Assembly (NCBI GenBank): GCA_029204225.1 | Contig: MU832115.1 | Span: 1 to 64,000, forward strand | Length of the DNA: 64,000 nucleotides | Direction: 5' to 3' | DNA from: Diphasiastrum complanatum | Taxonomy: Eukaryota; Streptophyta; Lycopodiopsida; Lycopodiales; Lycopodiaceae | Part shown: piece by piece, positions 54,044-64,000 of the stretch | Layout of the letters: the number at the start of each line of letters is the position of its first letter | Position numbering within the stretch: position 1 is the first letter of the stretch | Notes under the pieces: generated by a model | What the model saw: the letters and a program-made list of their open reading frames with translations, nothing else | Told to the model about the DNA's origin: nothing | Database searches by the model: none | Translations under genes and position numbers: made by a program

Positions 54044-55260
54044 AACATGATATCAAAGCCAAGTACAAGATTTTGAGTGTTTGATCCAAAGAGAGTCCAA
54101 AATTAGCAAGTTTTGAGAGGAAAAAGCTAGTTTTGAGATGGCTAGTTTCTATCAAGTGGTAGCATTGTAAATTTTGGATCTATCATTGTTTTTTGAATAT
54201 TTTGGTGAAATTCCTTGTGCTAGGAATTGGAAAATCTACAAGGATCTTAAATCTATGGGTGGATTTGGATAATCTGATATTATGTTTTGATGTGTTAGTC
54301 AGGTGCCAAAATTTGATTTTTTGTAGTTCTGATTTGAGATCAAAACGTGGAGAGAAGTGTGGACCTTTGAGACCTTGTGAAGGTCTTAAATCTCAATTTT
54401 GGGTCTAGAATTAACATATGATTGTATGAAGCCTATATTGATTCTAGTCAAGATTTCTTTGTGAGAGTGTGAGGGTGAAGTTGTGATCCCATTAAGTGTC
54501 CAGAATAGGGAGCAGTCCATATTTAAGTGTACAATCTTGGTTAATCTTTGGGTGTCAATTCCATCCAATTTTTCAAGCTAGTTACGATTGGTGGAAAACT
54601 AGGACATAGATTGGCATCAAAACTTATCAACTCCAATCCAACTCTTAAGATTAGATTCTTTGTATTTGAGTGAGTCCAATAGGGGTGTTTGGATCTGATT
54701 TTTGTGTGTTTTGATTCAGATCTTGCAAGCCTTCATTTTTGTGATCTAGGCAAGGTCTATATTCCAAGATGTCTAGATTTTGGTGATGATTGATTCTAAA
54801 ATTTTTGATCTAGATAAGTTGTAGATCTTTCTAGTTTTTTTATATGTTCAAATCTAGTTTCTTGAGGGTCACAAAGTCATTTTTTAGAATCATTTCAAGA
54901 GTGTGTACTTTGTGTACAAATACTTCCTCATTATGGCATCAATAGGAGGCTACCTATTGGAGGCAAGTAACAAATTCCAGTGTGTTGGTTTTGTGGTAAA
55001 AGAGGGAATCTGGCAAAGGAGTGCTTCAAGATAAAGGAGGCACAAGGCAAGCAAGAAAATATAATTCATGAAGGTAGTGACCTTGAGGATCCACTTTTGG
55101 TGTCCAAGTTTTTGGTAAAGATGACCCTTGGTGGATAAATAGTGGGGCTACCACCCACATGAAAAGTCACAAAGAGTATTTCTCTTAACTCCTACCTTTT
55201 GTTGGGTCTATAAATTCATCCATCATGCAAATGGTTGTGCATAGTGTCTTAATCCAATTT
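54044..55260 (+). mobile_element. Copia fragment that hosts Copia-2 (LTR end, PBS, late gag, protease)
   Basis: Right after the Copia-2 target duplication comes ACA and a decayed PBS TGATATCAAAGCC, so Copia-2 landed 3 bp from the end of this element's LTR. About 850 bp of leader-like sequence leads to a knuckle CWFCGKRGNLAKEC (54983-55024; the His is Asn) and protease WWINSGATTHM (catalytic Asp changed to Asn). Nothing of integrase or RT follows. Inactive. Confidence 0.7.
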
Positions 55261-55801
55261 GCAATTGTACTGCTACCATGTATAAATATTTGATAGCATT
55301 TCAGTGTAAAGGCTAATCAAATAATCCATGAATGCATAAATTAGATGATGAATTGATCAGACATGTAATCAGTGCACAACTATTCAATTTTTCTTTTTGT
55401 TTTCAGAGTACTATTTCAAGAAGATCGTGCATCTGAATGCACTCAGACTACACATTTTTTACTTAATCAAATTGTTTCTAGTAAACTGAGTTGTGTCTTT
55501 ATTGTGTCGATTTCTTTATTTTCAGTTTTGTCTGATTCATGGCATGTAGATAATATAATTCGTAGGTTGTATCGTTCTTGTGACTTACAATTAATATTGA
55601 TTGTAATGCTCTAATTCTAACTTGCTTGATCTATTCATGTTTTTGCATCTTTAACAAGCTTGTGTGTGTCTACGGAATCAATTGTATCGATCCTTATGAT
55701 TTTGAAGCTCAGATCAAGTAGAGCTATCATTGACTTATAGCTTGAATCTGATAGATGTAGATTCATGCATTGAGGAATGCTTTTCATCAGATTTTCTGAC
55801 A
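55261..55801 (+). repeat. LTR-like segment ending at a PBS
   Basis: Sequence ending TTTTCTGACA directly before TGGTATCAGAGC must be the end of a 5' LTR. Its start is not defined and no second copy is recognised. Confidence 0.5.
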
Positions 55802-55813
55802 TGGTATCAGAGC
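55802..55813 (+). promoter_or_regulatory. Primer-binding site (initiator Met tRNA)
   Basis: TGGTATCAGAGC. Confidence 0.9.
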
Positions 55814-55947
55814 TTAATGTCTAAGTGGTCAACCTAATAGAGCATACTATATCAGAACTTCTACATTTTGATACAAAGTAGACATTTACTGAATTGTTTT
55901 GAAGTTACACAATCTACTATCTGCATATATCCATCTCAAATTTCTCA

Positions 55948-56570
55948 ATGGATTTGCAATCGAAGTCTAGTATAATGGTAGACAAGCTTGATAGAACGAA
56001 TTACCATCTATTGAAATTCAAGGTGAAAGTAGTGCTAATGGCTAGAGAACTTTAGGAAATAGTCTTGGGTGTCGAGTTGATTCCCACTATCGATAAGCAA
56101 GCCATTTCAAAATGGAAGCTTAGGGATGGTAATGCATTTTCCTTAATCATTCTCAATGATTCCAACACACATATTGGCCATATCAAATAAGCCCAAACTT
56201 CAAAATATACTTGGGACATTCTGAGCACACTCTACAAAGTGAGGGATGTCACTTCAAAACTGCATCTAAGAAGGATATTATTTTCACTCATAGTGTTAGA
56301 AGGTAATTCTATTTAAAATCACATAAATCAATTCAAAAGTCTATCAGAGCAGATGGTAGCAATAGGTTCAGTGGAGATTCGTAGGAATAATGCATCCTCA
56401 TCCTCCATTGAAGACTCGTAGGCTATATACACCAAGAAAAGCTCAAAGAAGCAATAGAAAAATAAGAAGGTGAATCAATTCGATTCAAATCAAAAGTAGT
56501 CGTAGAAGCAGAGTCAGAATTAGAACTAGCAACTTGCTCAAAACAAAAAAAGAATGTTCTGCAAAATAAT
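55948..56570 (+). pseudogene. Copia gag remnant
   Basis: The ATG at 55948 (MDLQSKSSIMVDKLDRTNYH) begins a gag of the same type as Copia-3 gag (LLKFKVKVVLMAREL, ISKWKLRDGNAF, VRDVTSKLHLRR). Numerous TAG/TAA codons break it. It stops at the first residues of the zinc knuckle, where sequence switches to the Copia-4 LTR. Inactive. Confidence 0.75.
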
Positions 56571-56574
56571 CGAT

Positions 56575-56999
56575 CTTTAATCTACATCCATTTTATTATT
56601 AAATTCTTTAGTTTTATTTGTGTGCCTAATTGCTTTGCAAGTAAATTTTCGAGAAGTCCTAATTGGATTGATGATAATGCATTTACGGCTAACTGCCAAT
56701 TGCAATTTACGACCTGATTAGCTGTCCTAACCGGATAAGCTTAATTTTCTTTAGTATAAATAGTTGATCATCAAAGACTTAAATAGCCCAGTTTTACAAA
56801 GTTCTATTTTGAGTATTGCTAGTAGCGCATACTGTTTATCAATGCAAGTGCATCAAACAGAGTTTTTTTTTCAGCTACTTAGAGATAGTTTAGAGTACGC
56901 GAGTTTTATCCACTATTGATTTGTGCTCTCATCATCTGATTTGTACATGCTACTTACTTAATCAATCTATCTTCTTATTGCGTTCAATATTATGTCAGA
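56575..56999 (+). repeat. Copia-4 5' LTR, left part
   Basis: It aligns with 62885-63375 of the 3' LTR (TTAATCT.CATCC, CTGATTAGCTGTCCTA, AGTATAAATAG). Copia-3 interrupts it at 57000. The TATA box TATAAATA lies near 56754. Confidence 0.7.
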
Positions 57000-57374
57000 T
57001 GTCGTAAAACGTGGGGATGACCGGCAGTGGAAGCTCAAAGCTTTGAGCGTGGGATGTGTAGAAACGGAAACGCAACAGTTAGTAGCAAAAATATTCAAGA
57101 AGAATGATTCATACAAATTGCACAAATGAACAATACAGTAGTGAGACAAAAATTGCACTCTGATTAATATTAACAGTGAGTACAATGGCTTGAAGTAATA
57201 ACTTCAGCTTGGTGAGTGTGATAACACTAGCTATAGATAACTCTGATTGAAAAAGGAATACATACATAGCTTGATTCAGCTAGTTTATATATTTACAAGT
57301 GTTGAGAGACGAATATCTTTTATGCTTTAACTACCATTTACTCAAGTTTTGTATATGTACAAAAGTTGGTAACA
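57000..57374 (-). repeat. Copia-3 3' LTR
   Basis: 375 bp, TG...CA, partner of 61114-61484. No purine tract precedes it in element sense. Confidence 0.88.
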
Positions 57375-60010
57375 ATGATAATGCAACTGAGGTCTACTTC
57401 CGGCTGCTCCAAAGGATTGGGCCTTGGTTGTATAAAAATACAAATCCAGAAGTTGATTTTCTGGGTCGACATCTCCTGTCCAATCCGCATCTGTGTAGGC
57501 TTCAAGGATGTTGGCAGTGTGGTTGCCTTTGTAGCAGATGCTGAGAGTTTTCGTTACTTGGATGTACTTCATGACATTTGTTAGTGCTTTAAATGAGTTA
57601 AGCCTGGATTTGACAAAAATTGGCTAAGTGCACTGATCGAATATGCAAGGTCTGGTCGTGTGCAGATCATTGCGTACATCAGTGAGCCGATGATGGATTG
57701 AAACGGGTAGTACTTCATCTCTTCCTTTTTTGTCTCAATTTGAGAAGACTGTTCCTTTGATAACTTTAGTCCAGGGTTGAGTGAAAAGTGACTTGGTTTG
57801 TAGTTGGCCATTCCATACTTTTCCAGCACGTTGTTGAGATATTGTTGCTGATTGATAAAAATCAGTCTGTTGGGTCAATCTCGTTGGATTTGGATTCCGA
57901 GACAATAGTAAGTTGGACCCATGTCAACAGTCATCTTGTATTCCTGGGCCAGCATGCATTTTGTATCCTTCATTAGATTCAGATTGTTACTGAATAAGAG
58001 TGTATCATCTACATAAAAAGTGATGATGATGAAGTAATCTGATATAGACTTGAAATAAACATGCGAGTCTACCAAGTTTGGAATAAAACCATTCTCTATC
58101 AGAAATGCGTTGATCTTCTGAAACCAGGCTCTAGGTGACCTTGTGGGTTTTGCATACAAGGTGTTGATGCTTGTTGTTGAGTTTGTATCCCTCTGGTTGC
58201 GTCATATAGATTTTCTCTTCGATGGTTCCATTGAGGAAAGCAGTTTGGACATCCATTTGGTGGACTTCAACATCCGTTGCGGCTGCAAAGGAGAGGAGTA
58301 TGCGGATTGAAGCATGTTTGACAACTGGGTTGAAGGTTTCTGAATAATCAAGACCTGGAATATGGAAAAAGCCTATGGCAACTAGCTTGGCCTTGTAACG
58401 ATTTAGCCTTCCTTCAGCATTGTACTTCGTTTTGAATGTCCATTTGCATGGAATTGGGTTTCGATCCTTTGGCAGCTCAGTGACTATCCATGTTTGATTC
58501 TCCATTAGAGAATCAAATCTGGTGTCCATCGCTGCTTTCCACTGGTCAGCATTAGGAATAGACATTGCCTCAGAAACGGTGTTTGGTTCCTGCACAAAGT
58601 AGTAGACCTCCGGATCATCCATAAATCTGGATGGAGGCTGTCTGGACCTGTTCGACCTTTTGGGTTGAACTTTGGTCCTCTGATGTGAATTGACTCGTTG
58701 AGGTTCTGACTCATTGTTTGAGTTAGTGTTGATATTCTATAGTTGAATATCTGGATTAGAATTGTTTGGTTGCTAGATCCTTGGGTCGGATTTATCAGCA
58801 GTTTTTTCTTTGTGGTCGATGAACTGGTCTTCCACAAAAATGACATCTCTACTGGTGAATGCCTTCTTGGTATTCAAATTGTAGAGCTGGTATGAATTGT
58901 GGTCTAGGGAATAACCGATGAAGATCATTTTTCTGCTCTTATCATCCAGTTTTCTTCTTAGATCTTCAGAGATATGAGCGAAAGCGATGCATCCAAACAC
59001 TCGAATATTTTTGAGTGATGGTTTTGATTATGTCCACACCTCATAAGGTGTCTTGCCATTCAGGGCTTTGGTGATGGATCGATTTTGCAAATAGGCAGCT
59101 GTAGTAACAGCTTCTGTCCAGAATTTCTTTGGAAGAGAGACATGGGCCAGCATGCTCTTGGCACTTTCGATGTGTGTCTGATTCTTCCGTTCAGCTACAC
59201 CATTGGACTGAGGTGAGTAGTTGGTTGTATATTGTTGATGTATCCTATTGGCCTTGCACTACTCCTTGAATTCTGTCGAGATATACTCTCCCCCTCCATC
59301 TATGCATAGATCCTTGATCTTCCTCTGGGTCTGGTTTTCTGCAGACGCCTTGAACTGCTTAAAGAACTTAAATGCTTCACATTTGTTCTTCATAAAGTAG
59401 GTGGTAGTCCTTCGAGAGAAGTTGTCGATGAAGGTTAGAAAATAAAAAGCAGTCTGCATTGGTCCACAAATGTCACTATGTACAAGGTCAAACAAGCCCT
59501 TGGATGTATGAGCTGAGTTTGAAATGAAGGGACTTCTAGCATGCTTGTTGATAATACAACTTTCGCATGGAAAAGTTGGCTTGCTGACAGAAGGCAGATC
59601 TTGTACTAGATTCTGAACTGACATTTGCTGAATACTGTTGAAGTTAAGATGGCCAAGTCTGAAATGCCACAACATATCAGTTGATTCAGAAGTGGCTGTG
59701 TGAAGAGCTTGACTGTTAGAAGAGTAGCAATGGTTGAGTTTGTAAAGATAGCCGCTTCTTCTTCCGTAGGCTAGAACCTTCCAGAATTTGTCAAGAATTG
59801 TGTAGCCTTTTGTATTCAATTTGACACTCCGACCTGAATCGGTGATTCTGCTAATTGAGAGCAGATTCTTGGTTAGATTTGGAACGTGGAGAACGTTGGA
59901 CAACAACTTGATCTCACCTTTTTTGAATTCAACTCTGACTGTTCCTTCATCTTCAATTGAATCTGATGAGTTGTCTCCAAGTTGCACAACTCGAGAGTGG
60001 GTGAATGACT
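57375..60010 (-). pseudogene. Copia-3 protease (end), integrase, RT and partial RNase H
   Basis: 59259-59987: NVLHVPNLTKNLLSISRI, HHCC finger (WHFRLGHLNFNS...CESCIINKH) and the integrase core start (LVHSDICGP, LCIDGGGEY). Shifted pieces lead to 58773-59000 (FGCIAFAHISEDLRRKLD). RT: 58131-58622 (CKWTFKTKYNAEGRLNRYK, MDVQTAFLNGTIEEKIYM), 57875-58159 (FYVDDTLLFSNN, with YVDD) and 57581-57829 (IGSLMYAMICTRPDLAYS). RNase H survives only as DADWTGDVDPENQ (57342-57572), then runs into the LTR. At least five frame breaks. Confidence 0.88.
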
Positions 60011-60969
60011 TATAGTCTTTGAGCTAGTCACGATGGTGAGTCATGTGTTGAGTTGCTCCGGAATCTAGATACTAGGAATCGATATCATGTTGTTCTCCGA
60101 CTTTGGTCATGAAAGCTGCTTCATCTTCTTGTTGTTGCTAATTTGTGTGACTGGTTGTAGCACTATGTGCTTGTTGTTGGAACTGTTTCTTCTTTCGTGT
60201 TGTATTTCAAAGTTCAGCAGTCCTTGGTTTCGTGGCCAGTCCTCTTACAATATCTGCATAAAAGTTTCTGCTCTGGTTGGAATGATGAAGAGCTTTCGAT
60301 CATGAACCGGAATTTGGTCCAGATTGCATGTTGCTCTTATTGTCAGTATAGTCTGACTTTGTAGATCCCTTGGGGATCCGATCCTGAGCCTGAGGAGGAT
60401 GTTCATCTTCTGATCTCCTCTTGTAGGAGCAGTGAAATTACTCTTGATAGAGTGAGGTGCTCCTGGGTAGAAATTGCCATTACCCAATTTTTGTAGGCTT
60501 CAGGTAGACTCGATAATAGAGTCACGAGTGCATCGAAATCTTCTATGACTGAGCCAGTTGTAGTCATCTACTCCAAAAGATTTTTGAAAGTGTTGAGATG
60601 ACTCGAAAAATTATCTGCATCAGACATTTTGAGGGTGAAGAATTTCTTTCTCAGATGAAGCTCGGAAGTAACGTCTCTGATGTCATAGAGAGTTGTTAGG
60701 AAGTCCCATGCATCCTTAGCAGTATGAGCGGCACGTATGTGGTTGATCTGAGTATCCTTGATATTGAGGGTGATCATGGCAAATGCTTTGCCATCTCTCA
60801 GTCTCCACTTGGTGATGATGGTTGTATCACCTTCTGGTTTGAGCTCTGTACCATCAACCATGTCCCATAGTTCTTTGGCTAGAAATATAACCTTCATCTT
60901 GAATTTCCAGAGATGGTAGTTATCTCCATCAAGTTTGTCAATGAGAGATGAACTAGATGATGGATCCAT
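60011..60969 (-). pseudogene. Copia-3 gag and protease start
   Basis: The ATG at 60969 (MDPSSSSSLIDKLDGDNYH) opens gag with LWKFKMKVIFLAKELWDMV and AKDAWDFLTTLYDIRDVTS. After shifts, the zinc knuckle CRYCKRTGHETKDC (60217-60258) is complete but is followed at once by TGA. The protease YLDSGATQHMTHHRD region (near 60050) keeps DSG but has a TAG on each side. The nonsense codons look like G-to-A changes of Trp or similar codons. Confidence 0.85.
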
Positions 60970-61100
60970 TATGGTTGAACGAGATCGTTGGTAGAAAACA
61001 ATGATTGTTAGAATATTGTTGGCTGCACGTTTGCTAGAAAGACATCTTGATAGAAACAAGACTGATAATCCATAGTAGAGATGCAGATTACTGAAATGCC

Positions 61101-61113
61101 CGCTCTGATACCA
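61101..61113 (-). promoter_or_regulatory. Copia-3 primer-binding site (initiator Met tRNA)
   Basis: Minus strand TGGTATCAGAGCG next to the right LTR. Confidence 0.9.
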
Positions 61114-61484
61114 TGTCGTAAAATGTGGGGATGATCGACAACGGAAGCTCAAAGCTCGAAGCTTTGAGCGTAGGCGTGTATGCAACAATTAGCAGCAGGA
61201 ATATTTAAGAAGAATGATTCATACAAATTGTGCAAATGAATAATACAATAGTGAGACAAAAATTGCACTCTGATTAATATCAACAGTGAGTACAATGGCT
61301 TGAAGTAATAACTTCAACTTGATGAGCATGATAACGTTGGCTACAGATAACTCTGATTGAAAAAAGAATACATACATAGCTTGATTCAGCTAGTATATAT
61401 ATTTACAAGTGTCGAGAGATAAATATCTTATGTGCCGTAACTACCATTTAGTCCAGTTTTGTATATGTAAAAAAGTTGGTAACC
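61114..61484 (-). repeat. Copia-3 5' LTR
   Basis: 371 bp. Its last base is C where the partner has A, so the CA end is lost. Confidence 0.85.
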
Positions 61485-61905
61485 GCCCTTGGGATATTTG
61501 ATTGTCCAACTATTTTTAGGGTTGATGATAAGTTGGCGACGTCAGTTTGCCAATGTAGCAAAAACCCAAAAAACCCGAAGGTGCCCTTAGATTGAAGGTA
61601 TGTAAATTTCGAAGGTTCCTCTAGAGCGAAGGCAATGAAAAATGCGAAAAAGATGAAGGTGGGCCTGAAATGGATTCCAAGGCATTCTGGCCACTGTGTT
61701 GCATTTTTTGCAAAGGTGCGAAAAAGGCAAAGGTGTCTTAAAAACGTTTAAGCCACAAAAAATTCCAAAGGAAAAAAATGTGAAGGTCCGAAACATGTAG
61801 TCGACCTTCGATTTTCAGGATGCTCATTACTTGAACGATTTGTTTAAGCCTGAGCACAAGAAATCTAACATCAGAATGTATGCCTCTGTATAGTTATTTG
61901 TAATT
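61485..61905. other. Purine-rich insertion inside the Copia-4 LTR
   Basis: Sequence not found in the other Copia-4 LTR, with repeated GCGAAAAAG/CGAAGGTG phrases (61600-61780). It lies between Copia-3 and the resumption of LTR homology. Origin unknown. Confidence 0.4.
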
Positions 61906-62181
61906 GATAAATCTCTTATTGTTTCATCTGATCTGTTGAATACTTCAACGTTGCTATTTTGTGCATCACTTTGCACTCTAAATTGTTTGGCTACAAAATC
62001 ACTTTAGTACTAGTGATTTCAAAGTTAGTTGCTAAAAGATTGAACATGACTTCTGTCATTATAAGTTTGTTCAATTATTGATTGGCGTAGTCATGCATTA
62101 GGAAAGAAGGCTCGTCTCGGTGTGTTTGATAGTTTGTTCACAGACTTCAAATTATCGAATCGTCATTCCCTCTTTCCAACA
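61906..62181 (+). repeat. Copia-4 5' LTR, right part
   Basis: It aligns with the end of 62865-63613 (ATTTCAAAGTTAGTTGCTAA, AGTCATGCATTAGGAAAGAA, CTCTTTCCAACA), then meets the PBS TGATATCAGAGCA (62182-62194). Confidence 0.75.
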
Positions 62182-62864
62182 TGATATCAGAGCATATCGC
62201 ATCCTCTCAAGCTACAAAGGAAGTAGTATGGTTGAGAAACTTACTTTCAGATGTTTTTCTGAAAGAATATGCTCCAAAAACTTTATTTTGTGATAATCAA
62301 AGTGCTATTGCTTTATCAACCAACCCTAGATTTCATTCTAGGAGTAAGCACATTGAAATTAAGTATCACTATGTCAGAAGTAAAGTTCTCGACAAAGAGG
62401 CTTAGTGCCTTAGTAAAAATATCAGCTGTCATATTTACATTCTTCCTCAACAATGGTCCTATTTCATGGAATAGTTGCAAGAAAACTTCAATAGCTCTAT
62501 CTTCCACTGAATCAGAGTATATCGTGGCGTCTCAAGCTACAAAGGAAACAATATGGTTGAGAAACTTACTTTCAGATATCAATCTGAATCAATATGCTCC
62601 AAAAATTTTATATTTTGTGATAATCAAAGTGCCATTGCCTTATCAGCCAACCCTAGATTTCATTCTAGGGGTAAGCACATTGAAATTAGGTATCACTATG
62701 TCAGAAGCAAAGTTCTAGACAAAGAGGTTGTCTTGCAAACTGTCAAACGCAAGATATGACAACAAATATTTTTACTAAAGCATTAAGCTTGGATGCACAC
62801 AAGAAATTTTGTGCAAAACTAAGTTTGAAGGTCAAAGCATTTATGGATTCAAATTAAGGAGGAG
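62182..62864 (+). pseudogene. Copia-4 internal region: duplicated RNase H end
   Basis: Right after the PBS comes the RNase H end (QATKEVVWLRNLLSD, CDNQSAIALSTNPRFHS, KHIEIKYHYVRSK; 62196-62400). It is repeated with about 10% difference at 62526-62745, preceded by NGPISWNSCKKTSIALSSTE. Between the copies about 40-60 bp (62397-62446) is antisense RNase H (MTADIFTKALS on the minus strand). Sense TTNIFTKALSLDAHKKF (with a shift) and a purine tract AAATTAAGGAGGAG lead to the 3' LTR. Gag, protease, integrase and RT are gone. Confidence 0.85.
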
Positions 62865-63613
62865 TGTTGGATTATTCTCCTAATTATCGACTAATCAATC
62901 TTTTAATCTTCATCCACTTATAATGCAGTTCTACAGTTTTATGCATGTTTCTACACAGTCTGCAAAAATACTCGGGAATCGCTCAAGCTACAGACTCACC
63001 CATCTAGCAAGTAAATTCCAGGAAGTACTAATTGGATGGATGCCAGCTCACTATGGCCAACTGGTCATCAAGATCTACGACCTAATTAGCTGTCCTACTG
63101 GACTAGCCGCATTTGCTTAGTATAAATAGCTAATCATACTTCTATTATTTCGAATCATGTAGAAGCTCTCTTAAGCTTTCAAGCTTGAACACTCTTGAGC
63201 ATTCTAGCTCAGTTCTTTAGAGTTCTTTTAGAGTTTTGCTATTAGCGCTCACTGCTTATCAACGAAAGTGCAAATTAGACAGAGTTTTCAGAGATAGCTT
63301 AGAGTACACAATTTCAATCCACAATTGTCTTGAGCTCATCATTTTGCTGAGTCAATCTATCATGTATTGCATTCAGTATTACGTCATAATCTCTGTGATC
63401 TCATATTACTTTTGTCTGATAATTCAATTCTTCATTGTTTGGCTACGTAATCACTTTAGCTCTGATGATTTCAAAGTTAGTTGCTAAAAGATTGAACGTG
63501 ACTATTGTCATTATGTTTTGTTCAATATTGATAGGCATAGTCATGCATTAGGAAAGAAGGCTCATTCTGCTATGCTCAACAAGTCGTTATTGCATTATCA
63601 CCTCTTTCCAACA
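62865..63613 (+). repeat. Copia-4 3' LTR
   Basis: 749 bp, TGTTGGATTATT...CTTTCCAACA, with inverted ends TGTTGGA/TCCAACA. The TATA box TATAAATA lies near 63121. It is preceded by a purine tract. Confidence 0.88.
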
Positions 63614-63777
63614 AGTTCTACTAGAGCATGATACTCAACAAGGAACTAAGTTTGAAATTTTGTAGAACAAGGCAAGTGATATGTTTACAGAAGGATTAAG
63701 TCAGGAAGCACACAAGAATTTTTGTGCTATCTTGAATTTGAAAATCAAGGCTTTCAAGGATCTAGCTTAAGGGCGAG
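63614..63777 (+). pseudogene. Copia-6 RNase H C-terminus
   Basis: The frame gives VLLEHDTQQGTKFEIL, then a TAG, then DMFTEGLSQEAHKNFC and KIKAFKDLA ending at TAA, followed by purine tract TTAAGGGCGAG. It is the end of a copia pol whose earlier part was displaced by the Copia-4 insertion. Confidence 0.7.
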
Positions 63778-64000
63778 TGTTGGGAGTCATATCGTCCCCA
63801 TCCATAATCTCACAAGTAATCTAGATCCATTTATTTGCTGTAAATACTTATACAGTCGCATACTTTGCATATACATGTGTTTTCAAACAATGTGTAGAGA
63901 TAGAAAAATTGCAAACGGTTATTAGCTCGACAAACTTCGAATCGACAATCGTCAAATCTACAATCGAAGACACTCGAATCGACAATTGTCAAGCCTATTG
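63778..64000 (+). repeat. Copia-6 3' LTR, cut by the window end
   Basis: It starts TGTTGGGAGTCAT directly after the purine tract and runs past the window. Near the end, CGAATCGACAAT...GTCAA phrases repeat (63935-63995). Confidence 0.65.

Larger units (their letters stand above)
57000..61484 (-). mobile_element. Copia-3: minus-strand copia element, decayed, inside the Copia-4 LTR
   Basis: LTRs 57000-57374 and 61114-61484 (TGTCGTAAAA...GGTAAC) are about 90% alike. PBS, gag, knuckle, protease, integrase, RT and part of RNase H run in order on the minus strand. The RNase H end and the PPT are missing before the left LTR. No matching 5-bp target duplication is seen (TCAGA at left, GCCCT at right), so one flank has been altered. 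Stops and shifts make it inactive. Confidence 0.88.

Overview
This window looks like nuclear DNA from a land plant with a large, repeat-rich genome. The evidence is a plant-type L1 LINE (DUF4283 ORF1, endonuclease, zf-RVT tail), many Ty1/copia retrotransposons that all carry a primer-binding site for initiator-Met tRNA, a TRIM element, long dinucleotide microsatellites, diverged satellites, and gene models with GT-AG introns of about 100 nt. I cannot name the species; a fern or gymnosperm-like repeat landscape is only an impression. No bacterial operon, phage, CRISPR array, rRNA gene or functional tRNA gene was seen.

Layout. 1-1260 is AT-rich with no recognisable gene. 1261-10240 is one minus-strand LINE that has lost its reverse-transcriptase palm domain and is split by a young minus-strand copia element (Copia-1, 2978-8316; LTRs nearly identical; target duplication AGGAG). 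10241-14780 is mostly unique sequence. It holds a tRNA-derived ultra-short retroposon (10800-10883), a candidate small single-exon gene on the minus strand (43 aa, 12576-12707, with a (GA)n 5' leader and an AATAAA signal) and two foldback elements (13370-13502, 13885-13999). 14781-20831 contains a rearranged, decayed, intron-containing transposase-like gene in pieces on both strands, interrupted by a copia fragment, a GT microsatellite and a second ultra-short retroposon. 20832-25990 is AT-rich, with a TATA-type promoter candidate, a hairpin, a third retroposon and small tandem repeats. 26002-26608 is a complete TRIM with target duplication TCTAT. 26718-29862 holds an unassigned pseudogene, a GC-rich palindromic repeat, microsatellites and a two-exon minus-strand gene model whose 90-aa product resembles the SPT3/TAF13 histone fold.

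30473-35268 (minus) is an unusual copia-like element: LTR, PBS, gag and protease, followed in place of integrase-RT-RNase H by a 584-codon open frame of unknown function. 35269-47134 is mostly non-coding repeat: a 531-bp-spaced duplication, a copia gag-protease remnant, a 142-bp tandem duplication, AC and AG microsatellites, a roughly 189-bp diverged satellite (42.1-44.1 kb) and a 152-bp tandem array (45.4-46.4 kb). 47135-49193 is a retroelement gag remnant with two zinc knuckles and a probable LTR carrying a long CT microsatellite.

49738-64000 is a stack of nested copia elements. Copia-2 (plus; LTRs with unusual AG...GT ends; TSD GTTTT) sits inside the end of another element's LTR. Copia-3 (57000-61484, minus) sits inside the LTR of Copia-4. 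Copia-4 in turn sits next to the RNase H gene of Copia-6, which runs off the window.

The strongest candidates for something new are (1) the ultra-short tRNA-like retroposon family with 17-28 bp target duplications and a shared CATT junction, and (2) the gag-protease element whose pol is replaced by an unknown 584-codon frame.
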